This document shows, piece after piece, positions 9,408 through 20,548 of a stretch of 64,000 nt of DNA. The first letter of the stretch is position 1. Each line of letters begins with the position of its first letter. This DNA is from Methylobacterium sp. Leaf465 (GTDB lineage: Bacteria; Pseudomonadota; Alphaproteobacteria; Rhizobiales; Beijerinckiaceae): contig NZ_LMRA01000008.1 of NCBI RefSeq assembly GCF_001424705.1, forward strand, positions 1-64,000, given 5' to 3'. A program made the position numbers and the translations under genes. The notes under the pieces were generated by a model. That model did not search any database, was not told where the DNA came from, and saw nothing but the letters and a program-made list of their open reading frames with translations.

Positions 9408-9722
9408 TCATTTCTTGGTCAGGAGCAGGTTGCCCTCGTTGCCAAGTTTCTTCTGGATCTGCTGCGCGAACAGGGCCAGCAACAGCGGCAGCCGGACCTC
9501 GACCCGCACGGTCTCGGGGCGAACATCCACCTGCCCGTCGACCTTCTGGCCGAGGGCAGCCATCGCGAAGTCGAGGCGGTCGTCGGTCCACGCCATCTTC
9601 TCGACGGCGACACCCGCCTTGGCGAATAACCCGTCGGCCTGGGTGATCCCGTCCGCGATGCGCCGACGGGCTTCGGCCAGGCCGAGTTCATGGGGGATTT
9701 CGACGATCAGCGGCTTTGCCAT
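9408..9722 (-). CDS. Polyhydroxyalkanoic acid system family protein
   Basis: A 104-residue protein matching the PHA granule-associated regulator-like family by its start (MAKPLIVEIPHELGLAEARRRIADGI) and by the pattern of strands ending in VRVEVRLPLLLALFAQQIQKKL. The family is small (about 90-110 residues), often found in PHA-making bacteria, and has no proven biochemical role. ATG at 9722 is chosen over an upstream ATG at 9746 because the conserved part starts there. It is followed by the Pro-rich frame and then uup on the same strand. Confidence 0.8.
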   Translation of the reverse strand: MAKPLIVEIPHELGLAEARRRIADGITQADGLFAKAGVAVEKMAWTDDRLDFAMAALGQKVDGQVDVRPETVRVEVRLPLLLALFAQQIQKKLGNEGNLLLTKK

Positions 9723-9799
9723 AAGGGTCTGAGCTCTCGGTTTCACCGACCAGATGGGGCCGGCCGGTCCCTCTCACAACGCCGACCGGCCCGATAAGC

Positions 9800-10150
9800 T
9801 CAGTTCACCACGCTCAGGGCGACGTAGGTCGTGCCGCCCATGCCGAGGGCGCGGGCCGAGCCCTTGGCGAGATCGATGATCCGGCCTCGGATGAACGGGC
9901 CACGATCGTTGATGCGCACCACCACCGAACGGCCATTGCGCTTGTTCTCGACCCGGACCCGGGTGCCGAACGGCAACGTGCGATGGGCGGCGGTCATCCC
10001 GTTCGGATTGAAGCGCTCGCCATTCGCCGTCCGATGGCCGCTCGCGTACCAGGAGGCGGCACCGCTCTGGGCGCTGGCTGGCTGAACGGCGGCAAGTGTC
10101 ACGACGGTCCCGATGATGGCAGCGGCCCCACGAACAGGCTTGATGGTCAT
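9800..10150 (-). CDS. rlpA: RlpA-like septal ring lytic transglycosylase
   Basis: A 116-residue secreted protein. A signal peptide (about residues 1-27, ending QPASAQS) is followed by a single double-psi beta-barrel: [47 protein letters not shown] and [15 protein letters not shown]. The Asp of INDRGPF and the His after WYASG are the family's catalytic-type residues. RlpA cuts glycan strands lacking stem peptides at the septum. It has no SPOR domain, so it is the short form. The second ATG (10150) is preferred because AAGGGA sits six bases upstream. Confidence 0.9.
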   Translation of the reverse strand: MTIKPVRGAAAIIGTVVTLAAVQPASAQSGAASWYASGHRTANGERFNPNGMTAAHRTLPFGTRVRVENKRNGRSVVVRINDRGPFIRGRIIDLAKGSARALGMGGTTYVALSVVN

Positions 10151-11973
<1,823 letters not shown>

Positions 11974-11983
11974 GGGGCGCCGG

Positions 11984-13339
11984 TCAGCGCGACCGCGGTC
12001 GTCCCCGTCTGCGGGGGGCGGCCGGGGGTGCCGCCTCGGCCGGGCCTTCGAACTCGTCAATCGACCCGTCGGAAATCGGGGCTGGCGCCGGGCGCGGGGC
12101 GGGCTTGGGCACCGGGCGGAAGCGCGGCGACGCAGCGGGTGCCTCCGGCTCGGGCTCGGCGAAGAGCGGCGTATCCGTGAGGCTCCGCATCGCCTTTGGC
12201 CTGCCGCGCTTGGCAGCCCTTTCCGCCAGCGGCTCCGCGGCCTCCGGCTTCGGATCGAAGGCGTGTGCCAGGACCTTCTTCATCACGCCTGGCAGCGGTT
12301 CCCCGTCGAGGTCGCGGCGCGGCGTGAAGCGCAGGCCCGGCGGCGGCGGCGTGCTGAGCGCCACCTTGGCGACGAACACCGTCAGCTCCAGGGGGAAATG
12401 CGTGAAGCCGTGTCGGACGAGGCCCGGCAGCCGCCGCCAGCGCGCGTCGAGCGGCGCGTCCAGGAGGGCCTGGGCCGGATCGTAGTCGGGCTCCCAGGGG
12501 CTCATTGGTGGTTCGGCCATGGAGCCCAGCAAACCCTCGGGCGGCCGGGTGCGCAGCAGGACCGCCTCGTCGCCGCTGCGGATCGCCACGAAGGCCGCAC
12601 CCCGGCGCAGGGTGCCCTTCACGGCCTTCACCTTCCTGGGGAAGCTCTCCTGAAGGCCGAGGGCCCGGGCGCGGCAGGGGGCCATCCAGGGGCAGAGGGC
12701 GCAGGCCGGGCGCTTGGGCGTGCACAGCGTGGCGCCGAGATCCATCACCGCCTGGGCGAAGTCCCCGGGCCGGTCCGCGGGCACGAGGGCCTGGGTCAGC
12801 GCCCGGATCTCGGGGCGGGCCGCCGGCAGGGTGGTCTCGACGGCGAAGAGCCGGGTCATCACCCGCTCGACATTGCCGTCCACCGCCGCTTCCTGACGGT
12901 CGAACGCGATCGCCGCGACGGCGCCCGCCGTGTAGGCGCCGATGCCCGGCAGCTTGCGCAGGGACGCGGCCGTGTCGGGAAAACGCCCGGCCGCCGCCAC
13001 CGCCCGGGCGCAGGCGTGCAGGTTGCGGGCCCGGGAGTAGTAGCCGAGCCCGGCCCAGGCCGACATCACCGCCTCCTCGGGCGCCGCAGCAAGGTCGTCG
13101 ATGGTGGGGAAGCGCGCCAGGAACTTCGCGAAATAGGGTTTGACGGCCGCGATCGTGGTCTGTTGCAGCATCACCTCCGAGAGCCAGACCCGGTACGGAT
13201 CGGGCGTCTCGCCCGGCAGCGCCCGCCAGGGCAGGACGCGGCGGTGCCGGTCGTACCAGGTCAGGAGATCCGCGGCCTCGGGGGCTGGAACTGGAGTGTG
13301 GGGCACGGGCACCGGCGCGTGATGGGGAAGCCCGTCCAT
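11984..13339 (-). CDS. mutY: A/G-specific adenine glycosylase MutY
   Basis: A 451-residue base-excision repair enzyme that removes A opposite 8-oxoguanine. The HhH motif LPGIGAYTAGAVAAIAF is at 130-146, catalytic Glu55 in SEVMLQQT, catalytic Asp154 in VDGNVERV, and the four [4Fe-4S] cysteines at 206, 213, 216 and 222 (C-x6-C-x2-C-x5-C). A NUDIX-like C-terminal domain follows (PPEGLLGSMAEPP). The last 75 residues are a Pro/Arg-rich tail not seen in short MutY proteins. It converges with ccrM, ten bases apart. The start at ATG 13339 avoids a long Arg/Pro-rich extension. Confidence 0.95.
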   Translation of the reverse strand: MDGLPHHAPVPVPHTPVPAPEAADLLTWYDRHRRVLPWRALPGETPDPYRVWLSEVMLQQTTIAAVKPYFAKFLARFPTIDDLAAAPEEAVMSAWAGLGYYSRARNLHACARAVAAAGRFPDTAASLRKLPGIGAYTAGAVAAIAFDRQEAAVDGNVERVMTRLFAVETTLPAARPEIRALTQALVPADRPGDFAQAVMDLGATLCTPKRPACALCPWMAPCRARALGLQESFPRKVKAVKGTLRRGAAFVAIRSGDEAVLLRTRPPEGLLGSMAEPPMSPWEPDYDPAQALLDAPLDARWRRLPGLVRHGFTHFPLELTVFVAKVALSTPPPPGLRFTPRRDLDGEPLPGVMKKVLAHAFDPKPEAAEPLAERAAKRGRPKAMRSLTDTPLFAEPEPEAPAASPRFRPVPKPAPRPAPAPISDGSIDEFEGPAEAAPPAAPRRRGRPRSR

Positions 13340-13514
13340 AGACCGCCGGCCGGGTGCGTCCAAGGCCGACTTCTCCAGGGCCGACCTGCCTGAACGTGTC
13401 GTCGGGCGGGGGGGGCGGCGCCCCGCTTCGGCCGGACGGAACGGCATGCTAACCATTGCGGGCGATATCGGAGCCTCGATCTCGTCCCGGTCGGACACTA
13501 CGGAAACCCTGCGC

Positions 13515-14000
13515 ATGGCGCGTGTCAAACCCCTCGCCGAGCTGCTGGAGGGCTGCATCGGCCCCGCCTTCGCGGCGCAAGGGTTCGCCTCCACCGACAT
13601 TCTGGCCGCCTGGCCCGAGATCGTCGGGGAGCGGCTCGCGCGGTACTGCCAGCCCTCGAAGCTCGAATGGCCGCGCCGGCGTCGGCGCGAGGAGGAGGGG
13701 CGCCCCGATCCCGGCACCCTCGTGGTCCGGGTCGAAGGCGTGTTCGCCCTCGAATTGCAGCACCTCGCGCCGGTGGTGATCCAGCGCATCAATGCCCATT
13801 ACGGCTGGGCCTGCGTCGGCAAGATCGTGATGCGCCAGGGACGGGTCGACCGGATCGGGCGTCGCCCCGCGCCGCCGGTGGTGGATCCCGTCCGCCGCGG
13901 CGAAGTGGCGCTTGCGGTCCAGGCGATCGAGCACGACGCCCTGCGCGACGCCCTCGACCGCCTCGGAACGGCAGTGGTGGCGACAACACACAAGCGCTAG
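13515..14000 (+). CDS. DUF721/DciA-like protein
   Basis: A 161-residue protein: MARVKPLAELLEGCIGPAFAAQGFASTDILAAWPEIVGERLARYC carries the DUF721 N-terminal signature, and a KH-like fold follows (TLVVRVEGVFALELQHLAPVVIQRIN). DciA-family proteins load the DnaB helicase in bacteria lacking DnaC. The insert WPRRRRREEEGRPDPG is a charged linker. It is divergent from mutY, with a DsbA-type gene 89 bases downstream; in many alphaproteobacteria the same mutY-DUF721-dsbA order is kept. ATG at 13515 is taken over 13446 because the domain starts there. Confidence 0.85.
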   Translation: MARVKPLAELLEGCIGPAFAAQGFASTDILAAWPEIVGERLARYCQPSKLEWPRRRRREEEGRPDPGTLVVRVEGVFALELQHLAPVVIQRINAHYGWACVGKIVMRQGRVDRIGRRPAPPVVDPVRRGEVALAVQAIEHDALRDALDRLGTAVVATTHKR

Positions 14001-14089
14001 GCGCGCCGCGCAGCCTTGTCAGGACGCCTGCAGGATTCTACCGCATCGCTGACGAGAAGATTTGGTCCGCGACCGGAGCCCTCCCGATC

Positions 14090-14743
14090 ATGATCACCCG
14101 ACGCGATGCCCTGAAAGCCACCGGCCTTGCCGTCGGCGCGGCGATCCTCCTGCCCCGGTTCACCCTCCCGGCCGCGGCGGAGGACGCGAACCTGTCGACC
14201 CTGATGGAGCCCGGTCCGCTCGGTGACGTCTGGCTCGGCCCGAAGGACGCCAAGGTGACGGTCATCGAGTATGCCTCGATGACCTGCTCGCACTGCGCCG
14301 CCTTCCACAGGAACACCTGGCCGGCCCTCAAGGAGCGCTACATCGACACCGGCAAGGTGCGCTTCACCCTCCGCGAGTTCCCCCTCGACCCGTTGGCGAC
14401 GGCGGCCTTCATGCTGGCGCGCTGCGACGGCGATGCGAAGTACTATCCCATCACGGACCTGCTCTTCGACCAGCAGCAGGCCTGGGCCTACGTCCAGAAG
14501 CCGCAATCGCCGGTGGATGCAATGGAGCAGATGCTGCGCCAGGCCGGCTTCTCGAAGGAGAAGTTCGAGGCCTGCCTGAAGGACCAGAAGCTCTACGGCG
14601 CCGTCAACGCGGTCAAGCAGAAGGGCATGGACACCTTCAAGGTCGATTCGACCCCGACCTTCTTCATCAACGGCGAGCGCTTCAAGGGCGAGATGACCAT
14701 CGAGGGCATGGAGAAGGTGATCAAGCCCCTCCTGGGCGCCTGA
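14090..14743 (+). CDS. DsbA-family thiol:disulfide protein, exported
   Basis: A 217-residue periplasmic thioredoxin-fold protein (Thioredoxin_4/DsbA type). The N-terminus TRRDALKATGLAVGAAILL looks like a twin-arginine signal, followed by an AAA-type cleavage region near residue 30. The active site CSHC is at 66-69 (EYASMTCSHCAAFHRNTWP), and the cis-proline loop is DSTPTFFING. It introduces or exchanges disulfide bonds in exported proteins. The start at ATG 14090 is set by the signal peptide. The smc gene that often follows this gene in alphaproteobacteria is absent; the ATP synthase operon follows instead. Confidence 0.9.
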   Translation: MITRRDALKATGLAVGAAILLPRFTLPAAAEDANLSTLMEPGPLGDVWLGPKDAKVTVIEYASMTCSHCAAFHRNTWPALKERYIDTGKVRFTLREFPLDPLATAAFMLARCDGDAKYYPITDLLFDQQQAWAYVQKPQSPVDAMEQMLRQAGFSKEKFEACLKDQKLYGAVNAVKQKGMDTFKVDSTPTFFINGERFKGEMTIEGMEKVIKPLLGA

Positions 14744-14878
14744 GATCCCCGAAGCGGGTCCGTCGCGGCGACGGCCTCGCCCGCCGCCGTCGGCCCGGTG
14801 CGAGAACACCGGGGGGCGGATCGGCAAAACACCGATTTCTCGTGGTGCAACAATATCTTACGTGAGGTCGAGGGCGCC

Positions 14879-14907
14879 TTGACACCCAAGGTGGGCGAAA
14901 CTATGGT
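14879..14907 (+). promoter_or_regulatory. Sigma-70-type promoter of the F0 ATP synthase operon
   Basis: TTGACA (14879-14884), a 17-base spacer, then TATGGT (14902-14907). This is a full -35 consensus with a reasonable -10 at ideal spacing, 63 bases before the atpI GTG and in the right direction. Confidence 0.7.
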
Positions 14908-14970
14908 GCGCCCCGCTTGAAGGAGGCGTTCCGCCGGTTCCCTCCGCTCTCGCCAATGTGAGTTCTCGCC

Positions 14971-15345
14971 GTGAGCGGCAACGAAACTGCGGACGAAGGC
15001 GGGGACGGGCGGAAGAAAGCACTGGACGCGGACCTCTCTCAGAGGCTCAAACGTCTTGAGACGCAGATTGAGCGGAAGCGGCCGAGTGCCCCTCCCGGTC
15101 ATTCGACGCGTCCCGGTCCTTCGGCCGGGCCCTCTCCTCTCGGCCAGGCGATGCGGCTCTCGACCGAGTTCATCGCGGGCGTCCTCGCCGGGGGCATTCT
15201 CGGTTGGATGTTCGATCATTACCTCGGGACGAAACCCTGGGGACTGATCGTCCTGCTGATGCTGGGGTTCGTCACCGGCGTCTACAACGTCATGCGCGCC
15301 TCGGGGTCTCTTCCCAAGGTGCCGACCAAGGAAGAGGACCGCTAG
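14971..15345 (+). CDS. atpI: ATP synthase accessory protein I
   Basis: A 124-residue AtpI/AtpZ-type membrane protein, first gene of the F0 operon. A charged N-terminal half is followed by two membrane helices (about 65-82 and 90-108) with the family core ELSTEFIAGVLAGGILGWMFD-like pattern around FDHYLGTKPWGLIVLLMLGF. It assists c-ring assembly or Mg handling in related species; it is not part of the mature enzyme. The start is GTG at 14971, directly after a region with no better ATG. Confidence 0.9.
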   Translation: MSGNETADEGGDGRKKALDADLSQRLKRLETQIERKRPSAPPGHSTRPGPSAGPSPLGQAMRLSTEFIAGVLAGGILGWMFDHYLGTKPWGLIVLLMLGFVTGVYNVMRASGSLPKVPTKEEDR

Positions 15346-15461
15346 CGGTTCTCGGGGAAGCGCCGCGCACGCGGCGAACCGAATTGAAATCATGCCGCTC
15401 GCGCGGCACCGGTGGTGGCGGGCCGTCTGGCCGGCCGAGAGTCAGAAGGGCGGGAGCGGCA

Positions 15462-16217
15462 ATGGCCGTAAAGATGGATCCGATCCACCAGTTCGAGCTC
15501 AAGCCGCTGGTCTCCTTCGGTCATATCGGCAACCAGGAGATCGCGTTCACCCAGTCCGCGCTCTACATGTTCGCCGCCGTCGGGATCATCGCGCTGATCA
15601 CCGTCGTGGCCACCGCCCGCCGCTCGGTGGTGCCGGGCCGCATGCAGTCCATGGCCGAGATCTTCTACGAGTTCATCGGCTCGACCCTGCGCCAATCCGC
15701 CGGTCACGGCTCCGAGCGCTTCATGCCGCTGATCTTCTCGCTCTTCATGTTCGTGCTCGTGCTGAACATGCTCGGCATGATCCCCTACGCCTTCGCGGTG
15801 ACCAGCCACATCATCGTCACCTTCGCGCTGGCCTTCCTCGTGATCGGCACCGTCATCGTGTACGGCTTCATGGCCCACGGCACGAAGTTCCTGAAGGTGT
15901 TCGTTCCGTCGGGCGTGCCCGGCTGGCTCCTGCCGATGATCGTCGCGATCGAGATCGTGTCCTTCATCTCGCGTCCGATCAGCCTCGCGGTTCGTCTCTT
16001 CGCCAACGTGCTGGCCGGTCACATCGCGCTCAAGATCTTCGCGGGCTTCGTCCCGGCGCTGCTCGCCGCCGGCGCTTGGGGGGCCATCTCGCCGCTGCCC
16101 CTGGCCCTTAGCGTCGCCGTCACGGCTCTCGAGTTCCTCGTCGCCGGTCTGCAGGCCTACGTCTTCGCGACGCTCGCCTCGATCTATCTCAGCGACGCCC
16201 TGCATCCCGGCCACTGA
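15462..16217 (+). CDS. atpB: ATP synthase F0 subunit a
   Basis: A 251-residue subunit a with five to six membrane helices. The essential arginine is Arg178 in ISLAVRLFANVLAGH, which works with the c-ring carboxylate in proton translocation. The N-terminus MAVKMDPIHQFELKPLV is typical of alphaproteobacteria. GGGAG precedes the ATG. It stands second in the operon, ahead of subunit c. Confidence 0.97.
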   Translation: MAVKMDPIHQFELKPLVSFGHIGNQEIAFTQSALYMFAAVGIIALITVVATARRSVVPGRMQSMAEIFYEFIGSTLRQSAGHGSERFMPLIFSLFMFVLVLNMLGMIPYAFAVTSHIIVTFALAFLVIGTVIVYGFMAHGTKFLKVFVPSGVPGWLLPMIVAIEIVSFISRPISLAVRLFANVLAGHIALKIFAGFVPALLAAGAWGAISPLPLALSVAVTALEFLVAGLQAYVFATLASIYLSDALHPGH

Positions 16218-16325
16218 GCCGGGTCATCCCGGCCGAGGGCCGGGACACCCCCTTCCGTCCCCGGTTCGCGATCGCGGCCGGATTTCTCTCCACGCAACGA
16301 CGACACGGACACCAGGAGCAATTTG

Positions 16326-16553
16326 ATGGATCCCTTAGCTGCCAAGTACATCGGTGCCGGCCTCGCCTGTCTCGGGATGGCGGGCGCCGCCATCGGCCTC
16401 GGCAACCTCTTCGGCCAGTTCTACGCCGGCGCGCTCCGCAACCCGTCGGCCGCCGACGGCCAGCGCGGCAACCTGCTCCTCGGCTTCGCCCTCACGGAAG
16501 CGCTCGGCATCTTCTCGCTGCTCGTCGCGCTGCTGCTCCTGTTCGCCGTCTAA
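16326..16553 (+). CDS. atpE: ATP synthase F0 subunit c
   Basis: A 75-residue hairpin of two membrane helices joined by the polar loop RNPSAADGQ. The proton-binding carboxylate is Glu58 in ALTEALGIF, and the first helix has the Gly/Ala-rich packing pattern [14 protein letters not shown] just before would add one Met; ATG 16326 with AGGAG seven bases upstream is preferred. There is no Na-binding pattern, so it is a proton-type ring. Confidence 0.97.
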   Translation: MDPLAAKYIGAGLACLGMAGAAIGLGNLFGQFYAGALRNPSAADGQRGNLLLGFALTEALGIFSLLVALLLLFAV

Positions 16554-16659
16554 GACACGCTCGTCACGGATCTCGAACCGATACCGGACCGGACGCCGCC
16601 TCCCGCAGGGATGGCAGAGGCGTCCGGTCCCCACTCCTTGTATTTACGCGAAGGACGTC

Positions 16660-17223
16660 ATGGCTCAGCCGGCCCATTCGACCGCAACGCATGAAGGCTT
16701 CGTCGCGACGCCGGCCGCCGAACATGGCGGCGGTTTCCCGCCCTTCGAGAGCCACACCTTCGCGTCCCAGCTCATCTGGCTCGCCCTCGCCTTCGGGCTG
16801 CTCTACTACCTGATGGACAAGATCGCGCTGCCGCGCATCCAGGCCATCCTGCACGACCGCGCCGTGCGTCTGTCGGGCGATCTCGACGAGGCGCAGCGCC
16901 TGAAGGCCGAGGCGGATGCCGCCGGAGCCGCCTACGAGAAATCCCTGAGCGATGCGCAGGCCAAGGCGCAGGCCATCGCCCTCGAGACCCGCACGGCCCT
17001 CTCGCAGGAAGCCGAGACCAAGCGGAAGGCGCTCGAGGCCGAGCTGAACGCCCGCATCGCCGCCTCCGAGGCGACGCTTCGCACCCGCACCGCCGAGGCC
17101 ATGGGCAACGTCCGCGGCATCGCCGGCGAGACGGCCTCGGCCATCGTCGAGCGCCTGACGGGCCGCAGCCCCGACGAGGGCGCCCTCGCCAAGGCCCTCG
17201 ACAGCGTCTCCTTCCCGCACTGA
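16660..17223 (+). CDS. atpF': ATP synthase F0 subunit b' (second b type)
   Basis: A 187-residue peripheral-stalk subunit with a long N-terminal lead (about 35 residues), one membrane helix (LIWLALAFGLLYYLMDKIAL) and a long, Ala/Glu-rich coiled coil. Photosynthetic-type and alphaproteobacterial enzymes use a b-b' heterodimer; this gene and the next are that pair. Also annotated atpG in some genomes. AAGGA precedes the ATG. Confidence 0.93.
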   Translation: MAQPAHSTATHEGFVATPAAEHGGGFPPFESHTFASQLIWLALAFGLLYYLMDKIALPRIQAILHDRAVRLSGDLDEAQRLKAEADAAGAAYEKSLSDAQAKAQAIALETRTALSQEAETKRKALEAELNARIAASEATLRTRTAEAMGNVRGIAGETASAIVERLTGRSPDEGALAKALDSVSFPH

Positions 17224-17312
17224 GGCGGACGCCAAACCATACCTGACCGGCAGGACCCGAGGGGCGAAGACCCCGCCGGACCGCCGGACACCATCGAGTT
17301 GGGACGACGAGC

Positions 17313-17801
17313 ATGTTGTTGGAAGCCGAATTCTGGGTCGCAGTCGCCTTCGTCCTGTTCATGGCCGTGGTCTGGAAGGTCGGTGGCTTCAACCAGATCA
17401 CCAAGGGGCTGGACGGCAGGGCCAAGCGCGTCCGCCACGAACTCGACGAGGCGCGTCGCCTGCGTGAGGAGGCCGCTGGTGTCCTCGCCGATTACAAGAA
17501 GCGCCGCGCCGAGGCCGAGCGCGAGGCCGAGGCCATCGTGGCGTCCGCCCGCGAGGAGGCCCAGCGGATCGCCGACGAGGGCCATGCCCGCCTGAACGAC
17601 TTCATCGCCCGTCGTACCAAGTCGGCCGAGACCAAGATCGCGCAGGCCGAGGTCCAGGCGACCGCCCAGGTTCGGGCCGCCGCTGCCGACGCCGCGGTGA
17701 AGGTTTCGGAGGTCATCCTGCGCGAGCGCATGCAGGGTGAGACGGCCGAAGGCCTCGTCCGCCAGAGCCTCGGCGAGGTTCGGACCCGCCTGCGGGCCTG
17801 A
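17313..17801 (+). CDS. atpF: ATP synthase F0 subunit b
   Basis: A 162-residue peripheral-stalk subunit: the membrane helix is near residues 5-22 ([20 protein letters not shown]) and the rest is a charged coiled coil ([25 protein letters not shown]). It is the last gene of the F0 operon, closed by a strong terminator. The F1 genes (atpHAGDC) are not in the window, as expected for alphaproteobacteria, where F0 and F1 lie apart. Confidence 0.95.
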   Translation: MLLEAEFWVAVAFVLFMAVVWKVGGFNQITKGLDGRAKRVRHELDEARRLREEAAGVLADYKKRRAEAEREAEAIVASAREEAQRIADEGHARLNDFIARRTKSAETKIAQAEVQATAQVRAAAADAAVKVSEVILRERMQGETAEGLVRQSLGEVRTRLRA

Positions 17802-17824
17802 TCCTTCCCTCTGCGACACCAGGG

Positions 17825-17849
17825 AAAGCCGCCGCGAGGCGGCTTTTTC
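17825..17849 (+). terminator. Rho-independent terminator after the F0 operon
   Basis: A nine-base stem AAAGCCGCC / GGCGGCTTT closes on GCGA and runs into a T tract. It lies 24 bases after atpF. Confidence 0.85.
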
Positions 17850-17929
17850 GTTTTCGGCGCCGTCCCACGCCGGCAGCGTGCTAAAAGGCCGCCCCGATCG
17901 CGCCGGCGCCACGCCGCAGCGGAGTTTCG

Positions 17930-18852
<923 letters not shown>

Positions 18853-18856
<4 letters not shown>

Positions 18857-19614
18857 ACTGGTACGCGGTCCGCGCCATCTACGGCTTCGAGATGGCGCGC
18901 TTCTGGCGCACGGCGCTGCAGAGCATTGTGGCGCCGGTCATCGCCACCTCGCTCTACTTCGTGGTCTTCGGAGCGGCCATCGGTTCGCGGGTCGCCTCGG
19001 TGGACGGGGTCGCCTACGGCGCCTTCATCGTGCCCGGCCTGATGATGCTCTCGCTCCTGACGCAGAGCATCGCCAATGCCTCGTTCGGCATCTACTTCCC
19101 GCGCTTCGCCGGCACGATCTACGAGATCCTGTCGGCGCCCGTCTCGCCCCTCGAGATCGTGCTCGGCTATGTCGGCGCGGCGGCTTCGAAATCGATCCTC
19201 ATCGGCCTCATCATCCTGGCCACCGCCGCCCTGTTCGTGCCCCTGCGGATCGAACATCCCTTCGTGATGGTGCTGTTCCTGCTCCTGACGGCGGTCACCT
19301 TCAGCCTGTTCGGCTTCCTGATCGGCCTCTGGGCCGACGGCTTCGAGAAGCTGCAGCTGGTGCCCCTCCTCATCGTGACGCCGCTGACCTTCCTCGGCGG
19401 CAGCTTCTACGCCATCGAGATGCTGCCGCCATTCTGGCGTGCGGTGAGCCTCGCCAACCCGGTGGTCTACCTGATCAGCGGCTTCCGCTGGTCCTTCTTC
19501 GGCACTTCGGATGTCGGCGTCGGCGTCAGCCTCACCATGGCGTTGATCTTCCTGATCCTGTGCCTCGCCGGCGTGACCTGGATCTTCCGGACCGGCTACC
19601 GCCTGAAGACCTGA
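18853..19614 (+). CDS. ABC-2 type permease, YadH type
   Basis: A 253-residue membrane protein with six predicted helices and the ABC-2 hallmark in its last third ([37 protein letters not shown]). It pairs with the ATPase just upstream. This YadGH-type half-transporter would work as a dimer of both subunits. The start, ATG 18853, overlaps the ATPase stop. Confidence 0.92.
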
Positions 19615-19631
19615 GGCGCGGTAGTGCCCTC

Positions 19632-20423
19632 TCAGAGCCGCTGGGCCAGGAAATCGAGGACGCCCGTGCGGTGACCGCGGTCGCCCACGGCCGTGCTGTG
19701 GTCGCGGTTCGGAAGTTCGAGGGCGGTGCCGTTCGGAAACAGCGCCGCCAGCGCCGGACCCGAGCCCGAGACGGTGTCGAGGGTGCCAGTCGTCACCAGG
19801 GTCGGTGACGAGATCTCGGCGACTTCGGCGCGCGACAGGGTCTGGCGCGAGCCGCGCATACAGGCGGCCAGGGCCCGCAGGTCGCTCTTCGTCTGCTCGG
19901 CGAAGGTGCGGAACGCGGCGGCCGTCGGGTTCGGGGCCGGTGCGCCGGGCTCCGCCTCCAAGGCCTCGGCGATCCCGTCGGGCAGGCCCTTGCCCTCGAT
20001 CAGATGCAGGCCGAGACCGCCGAGCAGCAGCGAACGGACGCGCTCCGGCGCATCGAGCGCCAGGAACGCGGCGATGCGCGCGCCCATCGAGTAGCCCATG
20101 ACATCGGCCTTGGGGATCCCGAGATGGTCGAGGAGGCGGCGCGCGTCCTGGGCCATGAGGTCCGCGCCGTAGACCTCCGGATCGTAGAGCTTCTGGCTCT
20201 CGCCGTGCCCCCGGTTGTCGAGGGCGATGGTGCGGTAGCCGGCCTGGGTCAGGGCCCGGACCCAGAGCGTGTTGACCCAGTTCACCGCATGGTTCGAGGC
20301 GAAGCCGTGGATCAGCAGGACCGGGTCGCCCGACCCGCCGACGGCGGGGACGTCGATGTAGGCGAGGGAAACACCGTCGGAATCGAAGCGCTGCATGGGC
20401 TCGGGCCTTATCGGTCGGGGCAT
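19632..20423 (-). CDS. Alpha/beta hydrolase
   Basis: A 263-residue alpha/beta hydrolase. The oxyanion motif is LLIHGFASN, the nucleophile elbow is MGYSMGAR, and the late His is in NRDHSTAV; the acid is likely in the TGTLDTVSG strand. The substrate is unknown; esterases and C-C hydrolases both share this fold. ATG 20423 is chosen because AAGGAGG lies seven bases upstream, better than ATG 20396. It converges with the ABC permease gene, 17 bases apart. Confidence 0.88.
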   Translation of the reverse strand: MPRPIRPEPMQRFDSDGVSLAYIDVPAVGGSGDPVLLIHGFASNHAVNWVNTLWVRALTQAGYRTIALDNRGHGESQKLYDPEVYGADLMAQDARRLLDHLGIPKADVMGYSMGARIAAFLALDAPERVRSLLLGGLGLHLIEGKGLPDGIAEALEAEPGAPAPNPTAAAFRTFAEQTKSDLRALAACMRGSRQTLSRAEVAEISSPTLVTTGTLDTVSGSGPALAALFPNGTALELPNRDHSTAVGDRGHRTGVLDFLAQRL

Positions 20424-20492
20424 GGTCCCGCCTCCTTGAACCGTCGGGCGCGCGGACGGAAGCCCTCCGGTGGCGCATGGGCGCACATGAAA

Positions 20493-20519
20493 GCGGCGGC
20501 AGGTTGCCCTGCCGCCGCG
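20493..20519 (-). terminator. Hairpin terminator after the outer-membrane barrel gene
   Basis: A ten-base perfect GC stem (GCGGCGGCAG / CTGCCGCCGC on the minus strand) with a short loop, then TTT, about 30 bases after the barrel gene stop. It probably ends that transcript and shields the hydrolase gene. Confidence 0.7.
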
Positions 20520-20548
20520 TTTCGCCGAAACCGGATCGTCCGATCGGA

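Noticed and set aside
5275..9732. A very long open frame (1485 codons) on the plus strand.
   Set aside because: It lies opposite the OmpA-family and Uup genes and is Arg/Gly/Ala/His-rich without motifs. GC-rich DNA gives such antisense frames routinely.
14956..14961. Minimal start-stop ATGTGA just before atpI.
   Set aside because: A six-base coincidence is expected by chance; there is no ribosome site of its own.
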